This document shows, piece by piece, positions 21,055 to 31,455 of a stretch of DNA of 64,000 nt. Below the pieces are notes generated by a model. It did no database searches and had not been told where the DNA came from. It was given only the letters and a program-made list of their open reading frames with translations. The position numbers and the translations under genes are program-made. Each line of letters opens with the position of its first letter. The stretch's first letter is position 1. Source of the DNA: Podocnemis expansa (Eukaryota > Chordata > Testudines > Podocnemididae). The stretch is from positions 13,819,879 through 13,883,878 of the forward strand of contig ML681995.1 of assembly GCA_007922195.1 (NCBI GenBank), written 5' to 3'.

Positions 21055-21165
21055 AGCTATGGATTTACCCTTGGATATGGACTTGGAAGACCAGGGTTTT
21101 ATTTCTGACTCTGTCATTGTCTCCCTCTGTGACCTGGCCAAGCCAGGCCCATGTGGCCTTTCATT
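21055..21165 (+). repeat. Possible MIR SINE fragment
   Basis: The text 'gacttggaagaccagggttttatttctgactctgtcattgtc' followed by 'tctgtgacctggccaag' resembles the MIR core in the plus direction. It is diverged and could be coincidental. Confidence 0.35.
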
Positions 21166-21639
21166 TGAGTACTTCCATTTTTGAGTGGCCAGTGAAAAAC
21201 ATCATAAGCCTGAGGGAGAGATGCTGCAGCTCACATTGAGTTTAACTGGAGTTGTCAGGTGTTCGGTTCTTCTGGAAAGGAAGCCCTAGGAGTCGAATGT
21301 TGAACATGAAAAAAAACCCGGAAGCATCTCAAACTAAAGATCAACTCGGAAATATCGGCCTTCAACTCTGGGCCTGTCCCTACACTCTACAAAATGGGGA
21401 TAGTTATGCTCACCTTTATAGAGTTCACCTTCATCTTTATAGAACTCTTCGAGATCTCCACAGGAAAAATAATCATGCTGGTGCAAAATGGTACGGTTGT
21501 TCTGTGGGTAATCTTACACTTTGGTGTCCGCTTGAAACTCTGTGAGCACAAGTTTGCTGTATTCTGGCATGGATCTGGGAACCAGCACTGGACATTTTAA
21601 AGGTGATATAACTTCCTGGAAGTCCACAAAAGGAGGACT

Positions 21640-22560
21640 CTCTCCTATGGCACTTTGAGTCTGGAACACCCATCCAAGAGGAACAGTGAGGGCAAACTCC
21701 TAACTGGCTTAAGACTGAGCTTGATGATTTTATGGAGAGAATGATATGATGGGACAGCATGAGGCCCACCGGTGACTGCCAAGAATAAAAATCCCCAATG
21801 GCCTATGATAGGACACTAGATGAGGAGGGCTCTCAGTTACTATAAAGAATTCTTTCTCAGGTATCTGCCTAGTGCAGGGATCTGCAACCTGCAGCTCTGG
21901 AGCTCTTTAGCTGCAGCCTTGTGGCTCTGGGCTCCACGCCACCTCCTGCCACCAGGGAACCCTGTGGGTGGCCTGCACCAAGCTCTGGACTCCCCTCGCC
22001 ACCAGGGACCCTGTAGAGGGCCTGCTCCTGGTTCTGGTTTCCTCTTTCCCATGAGGAAACCCTGTGATAGGTGCCCTGGCCCAACACCCCCCTCTGTCTT
22101 CCCACCCTTGCCAACCAGGAGGCTACACCCATTGAGGCTCTCAAAACACTTGGTTATTAAAGGAATTTTTTAAAAGGGCCCTTCTTATCGTTCGTGTGGC
22201 TGACCCCTGGCCTAGTGGATTTTGCCCATATGCTCATGTCAAGTTGATCAGCATATCTGGGGTCCCAAAAAGATCTTTCCTTTAGTCAGACTGGCAGATA
22301 CTGTGGGAGGCTGAGTGGTGGAGATTTTTTGTCTTCCTCTGCCGCATGGGGCACAGGTCACTTTCAGATTTAAACAAGTGTAAATCATGAATTTGCTCCA
22401 CCTGGAAGTCTTTAAACAGTGATTTGAGGATGTCAGTAACTCACTCAGAGGTTTGGTATCTGTTACAAGAATGGATGGGTGAGGGTTTGTGGCCTGCAAT
22501 AGGCAGAATGTCAGACTAGATGATCATGGTGGTCCCTTCTGCCTTTAAAGTCCATGAGTC
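21640..22560 (+). mobile_element. CR1 LINE 3' end interrupted by a hAT element
   Basis: The left part still shows the ORF2 C-terminus in broken frames (GGCTTAAGACTGAGCTTGATG, the counterpart of the TELNKVMEEMI end at 46868), then the 3'UTR. The 3'UTR resumes after 22217 with CCCATATGCTCATG, TTGATCAGCATATCTGGGG, CAGACTAGATGATCATGG and ends at CCATGAGTC. The same order is seen at 46870-47312. Removing the 335-bp insertion at 21875-22209 and one copy of its target duplication restores a continuous match to that UTR. Confidence 0.88.
21875..22209 (+). mobile_element. Non-autonomous hAT-type transposon nested in CR1
   Basis: Starts CAGGGATCTGCAACCTGCAGC and ends GTGTGGCTGACCCCTG. It is flanked by a perfect 8-bp duplication GCCTAGTG (21867-21874 and 22210-22217). 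It belongs to the same family as 1858-2360 (CTCTCAAAACACTTGGTTATT near the right end). No transposase is encoded. The frame of 117 codons through it reflects a GC-rich interior. Its position inside the CR1 UTR shows it jumped after that CR1. Confidence 0.93.
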
Positions 22561-22839
22561 AACACATTTGACTTGGTTCCATACAACACAAGAGCAAAGT
22601 GTTGTACACACAAACCTAATAAGCTGATTACAGAGGAGCTTGATGTTGTATTAATGAGGGTGTTGCTGCCTAACCACCAATTCACTTCTGCCTAGTGTCT
22701 GGGTGATGGCCAACAGAGGGACTGGATAATGAAGAAATGCTTTTACATTCTGGGAGTTTCAGCCTACGTATCCCCAGATATGTCTTTTCCTCAACAACAT
22801 CTATCCAAGTGCTTATGTAGCCTTCATTGCCATTGCACC

Positions 22840-23042
22840 TCACTGTTATTAATGGCTTCAGTCCTCACAATGTGCATGTGAGGGAGAAAAATGCTAGTCG
22901 TTTTGTCCAAATGAGAAACTGAGACATAAACTGAATTAAGTGACTTGCCCACGGTCACACAGGGAGTCTGTGGCTGAGCTGGGAATGAAGCCAGGAGTTC
23001 CAGTCCAGAGCTCTATCCATTGGATCATCTTTCCTTCCCTCC
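22840..23042 (-). repeat. MIR SINE
   Basis: The reverse-complement MIR core is clear: GAGAAACTGAGACATAAAC, AAGTGACTTGCCC, CGGTCACACAGG, TGGCTGAGCTGGGAATG, 'cagtccagagctctatccattggatca'. The tail side (ATGGCTTCAGTCCTCACAATG) also fits. An old amniote-wide SINE. Confidence 0.85.
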
Positions 23043-24890
23043 CACCGCTTTTACTATTGAGAATATTGATTGCACAAGGGCCTGTGACACTGGGTACTGT
23101 TAGCAAGGAAAACTAAATCTAGGGCTCTGCCTTACATTTTGGTGCATTGCTTCTGCTCATATTTATGGTGCAGCAAACTTGTACTCCCTGCTGTTTACCA
23201 TGCATGGAATTGCAGGTCTTTAGGGTTGGCTTATGCTTTTGGCAGGGCTGATTTCAAACTGTTTAGTTTAATAAATTTGCAAAGTTGTGCTTGTTTGTTG
23301 CAGTAGTGACCCTTAAAGCCTTTTTCTTTGGAAAGCCTACCTCTGCACACTTCTGAATTGACCTTTTGGGTCATTAAAAGTCCTGGAAGGAGGTAAATGT
23401 GGCAATCTTGTGTAAGTGTATCAAGCAGGACTGAAATGGACTGTTGTCTTCTATGAGAAACTGGAATTTCACCAATAGTTGTTTTATTCAATGGGAAAGT
23501 TCCTTAAAATATGCAGTGGGGTTAAAAAAAAAAAAAAAAAAACACCTCCGTGCATGTAGTCTGCTGAAAAGCATTCCTAGGGTTTGCAGCATTTTTTTTT
23601 CTTGTCATCCGGGAATGGATCTAGACCTCTGACAAAACAAAGAAGAATATGTTGGTGTGAACCCATAGTAAACAGGCCTGCAGTCAGCTTATGGCAGAAA
23701 AAGGTGGGTTAGAATGCAAATGTTCCAGCTGCAGAGACTGGGAGGAACGGTGAGAGAGACCAGCACAGTGATAGAAAAGAAAAGAATACCACATCTTTGG
23801 GTAGAGGGGCTTTGTCATAAGGTCCTTGTATAGAAAAGCTGTTGTTTAAAAAAACTGAAAAACCCTCATAGGCATCAACAAAATCCTTGGGTCTCTACGG
23901 TTTCTCTGTAAAGATTGGGTACCTGAGAGTTTGAAAGCCCTTCATTTGAAAAGTATCCTTAGTGAGTATTTATATACCCATGTAGAAATGGTAAAAGGTT
24001 TTGTTCTGCAGCATATCCATAGAGATTAAACAATTTGGTTTCTTTTAGTTCTTTATTTTAACTTGTGGGTTTTGGTTGGTTTTGTTTTTTTCCCGGGGAG
24101 GGGGCAGGGGAGCTGTTGTTAGAGGGAAAGATTCTGGAATCTGTGAACCCAATGTAACAGTTTTTTTTTTGTTTTTTTTTTTAAATAATGAGAAAAGATT
24201 CCGCATGGAAAGCTCATCTGGCTGTGGCAGTTTGTGCCTGAATGAGAGAAAAGTGCCCTAGAAGCTATTCATTAGGAATTCACTGGAAGCTCTCAAACAA
24301 GCCTGGCAGAAGCTGAAATTGAAGTGGTCTCTGACCTAATTTTCTTCTGCATGAAACATCTGCATCAAGGCACTCTTTGATGTATTCCACTTGGCTCTGT
24401 CTACAGTATTGTATCACATGGCTCCAGCATTGCCTCAGTTTTAAAAGACATTTCCAGCCTGTAGAAGGTAATGTGATGTTACTGTTACCCAAACTTAATC
24501 ACTCAATGTGCTCCCGAAATAGAAACAATAGAGGTTCAGACAACGTTGTCTGCTTTGCAGTTGTTGTTGCTGCCTAAGCTCACGATTTTTAAAAGGCAGA
24601 TCTGTGATATTCATCTCATGTAATTCATCAGCACCAGGGAGGAGAGGAGGAAATGGCAAGCCTTCCGTGAAATAGTATGTCGAAGGACACAATGCTTTAC
24701 ATATGTGAGCCTCGATTTTTTTTTTAAATAATTTTTTGCCTCTCCAACCAGACATTGTGTATCACATTGAACAAAACAAGCTAATGTTGGAAGATGTTAT
24801 CTTAAAACTTCAATAGAAGGAGCTCCTGGTTTTTGTTTAGCTGTTTGTTCTCTTTGTTGATTGACACCCAGAGCTCACAGCAAAAGAATA
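23043..24890. other. No recognisable feature apart from short low-complexity runs
   Basis: No gene or named repeat. It holds an A19 run at 23524-23542 and T-runs near 24161-24181. Open frames of 60-90 codons on either strand are unsupported. Confidence 0.4.
23524..23542. repeat. Poly-A tract
   Basis: A run of 19 A, not preceded by a recognisable retrotransposed sequence. Confidence 0.95.
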
Positions 24891-24891
24891 T

Positions 24892-24926
24892 TGTGTGTGT
24901 GTGTGTGCGCGCGCGCGTGTGCGCGT
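24892..24926. repeat. (GT)n/(GC)n microsatellite
   Basis: Alternating purine-pyrimidine: GT repeats passing into GCGCGCGCG and back, a sequence class able to adopt Z-DNA. Confidence 0.95.
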
Positions 24927-25130
24927 AGCCATCCGAATGCTGTGTATTTTGAATGTCTTCTCTTTTCTTCAGTGAACTGTGGAGTCTGTTTAAGATATTC
25001 TCTCCCTTCTTGAGCTCTTCCCAAACCGAGGTAAATAAACAAGCAAATAAAAATGAACTGCAACTAGAGTCACTTTTTTACTCTGAGAGAATTCTCCAGA
25101 AAGGTTTGCTGCAAAGTCCTACCTAATGGC

Positions 25131-25367
25131 ATGCTGCTGTTTCCCCAACCTTACTTATATTATGTGAATAACTGTGGTGTCTTTTGTGTTCCACCCCCTG
25201 AAGAAGAACCCTCTGAAATCCTAAATGACTATGCTGCAGGTTTTAATGTCTGCCTCTTAGAAATAGCCAAGAAATACCCATTCATGAAGCCAGATGCAGC
25301 AAGCCTTTTGAAAGATATTAAGCTGGCTCCCTCAGCCTCATGGTTTTATATCTATGTTTATATATAA
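25131..25367 (+). other. Open frame with protein-like composition, unidentified
   Basis: A 78-codon frame. Its middle (about 25195-25335) reads with a balanced, charged, protein-like composition: PPPEEEPSEILNDYAAGFN and then a helix-like LLEIAKKYPFMKPDA. A pyrimidine-rich stretch ends in AG (CTTTTGTGTTCCACCCCCTGAAG) just before GAAGAACCC, so an exon acceptor is conceivable. I see no good donor downstream. I recognise no family. It could be an exon, an exon fossil or chance. Confidence 0.15.
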
Positions 25368-25834
25368 TGTACACATGTATGCTGTTTAATTTCTCCTGCT
25401 GTATGGCAGGAATTAATTATTTTCCTGAGTCACTTTTAAAAATCTTTTTCTTTCATTTTATTGCCATAAAGAAAATTGTCCAGCAAGCTTGGAGAGATCG
25501 AGAGGGCAGTCAGGTCCAGTTGCTAGTGGACATCAGAAGAATAAAAGTATTGCTTTTGGAACAAATTAGCCTCCTCCTTGGCAGTTGTGGCAGAGAAGCC
25601 AATGGGCCAGGAGAGTGGGAATAACCTCCCAGTCCCACAGGTCCATCAATCCTGATAAGGGATGAGGCACACAGTAAGGCAATGTAGGGACGCTTGTGCT
25701 GCTCCTCTTCACGCTAGAGAGTGGATAAATGGAAATTGTTCAGACCTCTCTAGTGAGTTTTTCCTTTTATTCTTTGTTGCTTTGTTTTGTAGATTGATAG
25801 AGAACTTCTGCCTATTCATCATCTTCCTTATTTG

Positions 25835-26095
25835 TATTACAGTAGCACCTAGAGGCCATTAGGTAATATCAGAGTCGATTGTGCTAGGAGCTGAATGCAA
25901 CTGAGGAGGAGACAGTCCCAGGACTGAAGAGTTTACCATCAAAATAGACAAGACAGACATAGATTTAGAAACAAAAGAAAGCCTGAAGAGGTGATTTTGC
26001 CCCAAGTTGCATAGTACAGTAGGTCAGTGGCAGAGATGGGATCTGATTGTCACTCTAATACAGTATCTCTCCCTGTCCAGCTGGTTGTCCTGTAG
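25835..26095 (-). repeat. MIR/CORE-type SINE, near full length
   Basis: Read in order on the plus strand: GTAGCACCTAGAGGCCATTAG, GATTGTGCTAGGAGCTG, GACAGTCCCAGGACTGAAGAG, AAATAGACAAGACAGACA, CCCCAAGTTGCATAG, GGTCAGTGGCAGAGATGGGA. This is the familiar reverse complement of an amniote CORE SINE with its LINE-like tail. Confidence 0.75.
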
Positions 26096-27480
26096 ACAAA
26101 CACAGGAGTTTAACTTCTAGGACTCTCACATCAGCACTTCTCAAACAATAAATTCTTCTGAACATTTTAAAATTTATTAAACAAAAATTTTGCAGCTCCT
26201 TTATCCTGCTGGTCATTTTTGTGAAGGACAGTAAAACTCAGTGAAACTCACACATGCATGCACACTGGTTACACCCATAAAAGAGTTACTTCAGATTACA
26301 TACTTTAAATAAGAAGAGGCCAAGATTTCCAGCCCACTCTCAACAAGGAGGCTGGTTTAATGGATGTGGTAGGCTATGGACTGTTCCAAGCAGTAGCTTA
26401 TCATGCCTGCTCTAAAAATAGCCAGTGCCGATGGATGGGATCAGCTCACTCAGACCTAGTCTTGGATTAAAACAGTGACACGATGCTCGAAAATGGCAGA
26501 GAGGCTTTTTTGGCAGATTGGCGGTGGCTGAGAATCCCAAGCAATCATGGCAACAGGGGTCTTGCAAGGTGCCTTCTACCTTCATATACAAGAAATTGGA
26601 TGCTACTTTGTGCCTCGTTTTCCCCTTTTTCAGAATTGTTCCCTCTTACTCTTTCCTTTCTACTCTCTGTACATTATCGCTATGCCAGAGGCTCACCCTG
26701 GCCAGGATAGGTTTGGATGATCTTATCTACATGTCCCTCACTCAGCCTCCAATCCTGTGCTTCTTTGGCAGTTAGGTCCATCATCCTCTCACATTATTTA
26801 GTCTGAGATCTGGGGCCCCATGCTTGCAGCACAGTAGCCTCCAGCCTTTCTACCAGGTGATATTTCCTTTTTATCTTACCCTCTGAAATATGAACACTGT
26901 GAAAACAAACTGATCTTTATTTATTCATCTGACAGATGGGTATAGTTTTAAGATTCAGATTTTGCAGAGCATTGTTAAAAATGAAGTGAAGGGAGGAATA
27001 ATGAACCCTAATACCTCTTTTTAGACATAGATCTGTTTGTATAATTGTTAGCAGTTTTGTGTAAACTCCTGTAGGTAGGAGGAATAAAGAAGCCTTTTTT
27101 TTTTTTTAAACTTCATCTGTGCTGTATATACCAGCAGTGGTGGTCTAGGCCAGTGCTGAACATTTGTGCATTGGACAATAGCACAGCCTGGCCTGACCAT
27201 TATCAGCTGCTGTTTTCTGGTTAGCTTTCCTTTTATTCAAGTGCACAATGCAAGCCTTTATCACCCTTCAGTCATAGTGACTCTTGAGGAATACATCTGG
27301 TTTTCTCTTTCAGCGGCTCTGAAAAGGTCAGTCTGTTCATTTCTTATTCGCGGGACACCATGGGTTTTTTTTCTGAACTGGAAAGACAGGCCCTACGCCT
27401 TTTCATTCCGCCTTGCACGTAATTGGACATAGTGTCACTCTAGAAACCTACCCTTGAAATTCTCCTGAGTAACAATTTCA
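26096..27480. other. No recognisable feature
   Basis: No repeat or supported exon. A T11 run precedes AAAC at about 27097. The 75- to 88-codon frames here have no identifiable content. Confidence 0.4.
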
Positions 27481-27499
27481 GAGAGAGAGAGAGAGAGAG
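27481..27499. repeat. (GA)n microsatellite
   Basis: About nine GA units. Confidence 0.95.
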
Positions 27500-27864
27500 G
27501 ACCATTTCCATCTGGGGCTAAATCTCATTGTCTGTTCTCTAAGATGCTTCTCCCGGTATTGCCAGGGTGCTTTCTTCTCCTCTCCCCTCCCTCCCCATGA
27601 TGATTATTGCTTTACCAAAGCGCTCTCACATAAAGAAGGCCACAGACTATTTGTGCAAATGCAGTTGTAATCATTTTCACTTCAGTGACGTTCAACATTC
27701 TTCACGCGCGCTGTAACATAATAACAAGTGTGCCCATGAGGAAAGAACTAACAGCAGCTGGTGTCTGACAAATTATCTTACTCAAGACAGGCAAACAGTG
27801 ACTTGAACTCAAACAGTCAAATGGGCATGTATTTTGTTTCACCTCTCCACTGAATGTAATGGGC

Positions 27865-27935
27865 CAAACACTTTGGTGGTGTAAATCAGCATTGCTCGTT
27901 TGAGCTTCTCTGGTGTACCTCAGCTGAAGATCCGC
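27865..27935. repeat. Short dispersed repeat ('ggtgtaaatcagc ... cagctgaagatc' type)
   Basis: Shows GGTGGTGTAAATCAGC and GTGTACCTCAGCTGAAGATC, the two halves of a small palindromic repeat also seen at 37677-37754 and in half form at 51235-51305. Diverged. Confidence 0.4.
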
Positions 27936-29089
27936 TTTCCTTCTACATACTCATATCCACCTCATGTGTTTCTGTGTAGCTGGGAGAGTCAGTCAGACAC
28001 CATGCAAAGCTTTCTATGTTATCCTGATAATGGCAGCATCTGTGATCCCTGAGCTGGGGTGAAAGGAGCCTGTGAACTAGCTGGTCCTGTGGTTCTCCTG
28101 AGCAGAGGCTGCCAATAATGTCTGAAGAAGAAAAAGGGGAGAATGTTTCATGAAATTAATTATTGACCGGTAGAAAAGAAGCTAGAAGTATCAAATTAAT
28201 TTCAGTTAGGAGAACAAGCTGAGATCTGCTGAGACTCAGTCAAGGGACATTTGGTATAAAACTGCTGGTTTATTAACTTATCCTGCCAAGATCACTAAGA
28301 GATATTTGTGGGATTCTTGAAATAGATCCAGGTTTGGGATACTTTTTTATTTCACAGATGCAGCATTTCCTTTTGTATCTGTGATTCTCTAAAGTGGCTG
28401 AAAAAATGGATGTAGACCGGACCCAGATTGAGTGTCCTCTGGTCAAGTTTACTGCTGCAATATTTTCAATATGATTCAAGTTGACATGGTCTCAGTGAGT
28501 CAAAGTGACTTTCCTGGGATAAAGCCCTTCAATATTTTTTGGCTGGCTGAATGTTAATTTGATATACAGTTTTGCAGGCCTTGTTGCTGACTCATGTCCC
28601 AGCTACGACAAGGACTGTGTTTCTGAAACATGAACAGGCCTATGCATGGGATCAGATTGTAATAAAATCTAATGTAGAGCGGGAAAAAGTACTCATGTAT
28701 GTTTGTTACTGATACTCTTTCTCAGCCTAGACATATATGTTCTTCATGATGGCCCTTTCATTCAGATACTCATAACAGTCCAGTAGGGGGCACGAGTATA
28801 ATCTCATGGCAGTGATTCTAACAGTATGGTTGGAGTCGTTCTCATGCCCCTCAGCAACAAGGAGATTCAAACCCAAGCATCTCAGTGCGTCAAGAGTGAT
28901 GTATCTGTTATAACTAGCACAGTTAGGATGAAAGCTTTGCTGAGTTTACATCTGAATCTGCAATTGTGAGCTAAAGTGAGACAATTTTTTAGTCTCGGGC
29001 CAAAACGATTTCTGAAAGCCACACTCTCAGCTAGGACCAATGAGCATGAATTCCATAGACTTCATGGGAGGGTCTATTTATAACAACAT
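27936..29089. other. No recognisable feature
   Basis: AT-rich sequence with no gene or named repeat. Confidence 0.4.
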
Positions 29090-29290
29090 CTTGTGTCCCC
29101 AATCCAAATTGGGGCCGCACTACACTGAGCACTGAGCAAACATGCAATGAGAGACAGTTCTTGCCCTGAAGATCTTGCAGTACAAATAAGCGAGGCAGGC
29201 AAGTGTAGGAAGAGAAATATAAACACCGAGAGGTAAAATGATTTGTCGAAGGTCAACAGCAGGTTAGTGACTAAGAATTGGATATAGAAA
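29090..29290 (-). repeat. MIR/CORE-type SINE
   Basis: GAGAGACAGTTCTTGCCCTGAAGATCTTGCAGTAC followed by a GAGAGGTAAAATGATTTG ... GTCAACAGCAGGTTAGTGAC stretch gives the same order as at 25835-26095, with more divergence. Confidence 0.65.
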
Positions 29291-29300
29291 TCAATTCCGC

Positions 29301-29359
<59 letters not shown>

Positions 29360-29369
29360 NNNNNNNNNN

Positions 29370-29416
<47 letters not shown>
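29301..29416. repeat. (CTAT)n microsatellite containing an N gap
   Basis: About 106 bp of CTAT units are visible, interrupted by 10 N at 29360-29369. The fixed-size gap inside a perfect tetranucleotide array means the true length is unknown. The tyrosine/leucine/serine/isoleucine 'ORF' across it is an artefact. Confidence 0.97.
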
Positions 29417-29975
29417 ATTTCAAACTAAAGCCCTCAGAGACTTCCCTTGATTTTTACAGTCCTTTTGCAGTGAAAAATCACTTTAGGATGTAAGAGGAAC
29501 ATTTGAAATCCTTATTAAATCATCTCTATGATAGCAGTTCCTATGGATGGAGTTAGACTTACGTGTTTGTCACTGTTTCTATCAAGGACCCTGATTTTTC
29601 CAGTCTTAGATCAATGTGCTATGAAAATATGCCTGCAGTGAAAGCACATGTTTGTTCTTATGGGTGTACAGTAAATTGGAATAGAAATTAGAGAAGTGTG
29701 AAAGCATTTGTGGTTTGACTTTTTTTTTTTAAATAGAAATGAAAGACCATGGTCTCGGCAACTCACAAAAGACCAAGATCCTTTCAGTGTGATATCTCTG
29801 ATATTAGCTAGTGCTAAATAATTACCACATCCTATTCTCCGGTTTCCCCTCATGCAAAATACTTTAACATGTGGGGAAAGATCATGACCCCCAGCTACTG
29901 GTCAACTTATGCCCTAAAGCCTGAGGAATGGCTAAAGCCTAAACATGTTATCTGAACCAGCTGTAGTATTCTTAG
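29417..29975. other. No recognisable feature
   Basis: No repeat or gene recognised. Confidence 0.4.
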
Positions 29976-30243
29976 CCCTAGTCTACACTTACCTTGATTT
30001 TTGGTGGCAGTCAATGGCAGATACACAAGGCACGTATCTGCCAGCAACTTCCTAAGCCACTGGGACGCACCAGGGGAAACCAACCACAAATGCTTGCGGT
30101 CGGCTTTCAGCAACTTCTGTTAGGGGACAGGAGTTGCTATGATGACTTTTGGAGTGCAGCAGCAAGTTCATACTTGCTGTAAACCATGCCCAGAAGATTA
30201 CGCTGACAGTGGCGATTTTACCACCATCAGTCTAGACATATCC
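29976..30243. mobile_element. Probable short DNA transposon
   Basis: The left end CCCTAGTCTACACTTACC and right end CAGTCTAGACATATCC are rough inverted repeats of the same TCTACAC/GTCTAGACATA type as the elements near 5 kb. The moderately GC-rich interior (GCCAGCAACTTCC ... CAGCAACTTCTG) has no recognised protein. Confidence 0.5.
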
Positions 30244-31324
30244 TGAACTATATACATATCTAAGTCTCTTTTGAAAGCAATCTTCCTCTTTAACATCTTG
30301 TGGCAGTGAGTTGTGTGTGCTGTCTGAAATGTACTTGCTTTTAATTGTTTCCAGTGTATTACCTTTTTAAAAGTGGGAGTGCTTTTGTTATTTATTTTTC
30401 CTTCTAAAATAAGAACAATGGAGTGAGTAAGTTCTGGTACAAAATTATATCTAAGCATGTTAAAGCAGATCTTCTGGCACTGCGTTTTCACAGCGCCAGT
30501 ACAATGGGAACCCGGTCTGTGATTGGGGATGCTAAGCACGAACATAATATAATTGAGGAATAATTAGTGGGTGTAGCAGAATTCAATTTTTATTTTATTA
30601 TTTTTAGCATTTTAAAATTTTTGTTTTGATTTTTGTACAGTTGGGAAGGTCAGACCATTTATTTAATAACAGCCATAGAGATTTGAAAAGTGAAAGCTTC
30701 ACTTAGAACACAAATGCTCACTGTCAAATGTCAAGGTACACAAAGGAAATATCCTTAAATCAATAAACTATCCCTATTTTTACTATTCATTCACCAGTCC
30801 ATTTGTGAGAAGCTTGATTCAAAAGTCTAAATCATCAGATTTTTGACTCCACTAGTTTCTGCGACAGCGTTTTTCTTACTTTGCTTGTCTAAAATTTCGA
30901 TTATCATCACTGAAAATGGTTTTTTCATTGGTTTGTGCATATATGTTGAAACCAGTGTGCCAATAAAAATCTAATCCTTCCAACTGGAGTAGTAATAATG
31001 AGTTCTATGGGTGATGGATGGATAAGCACAGCTCTGGAACAATGTTAAAATCTGTAATTATAAGCAACCTATTAGTCTTCAGAGCAATTGATTATTAAAA
31101 CATCAAACATTTATTAACATTCTACGTCAAGGTATTATTTATATAGAGTTTATAAACTGGGAGGGCATTTTGGTAGGCAGGCATCTCTTATTGTGTGTTG
31201 CAACTATAAAACTAACAAACCTTACTAGCTTGGCATAATTCTATTGAGTTGGTTCCCAGTGCCGTCTCTGTCAATGGAAGATTTTATTTTTATTTTCTCC
31301 CATTCTGTAAGTTCCCCCATCGTC
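30244..31324. other. No recognisable feature (AT-rich)
   Basis: Strongly AT-rich unique-looking sequence. The 115-codon minus frame at 30198-30545 has no identifiable domain. Confidence 0.4.
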
Positions 31325-31455
31325 AAAGCATCTGACGAAGTGAGATTTTTCTCCCATGAAAGCTCATGTGATAAATAAATTCATTAGTCTTTAAGTGCCA
31401 CAGGACTCCTGGTTTGTTTGCTGAACTAGACTAACATGGCTACCCCTTTGGAATT
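31325..31455 (+). mobile_element. Probable Penelope-like 3' tail
   Basis: GCATCTGACGAAGTGAGAT, CATGAAAGCTCATG, TTAGTCTTTAAGTGCCACAGG, TTTGCTGAACTAGACTAAC and ATGGCTACCCC occur in the order seen at 7741-7877. This is the best-preserved of the three copies. Confidence 0.65.

Noticed and set aside
29278..29493. A frame with Tyr-Leu-Ser-Ile repeats
   Set aside because: Translation of the CTAT microsatellite across an N gap.
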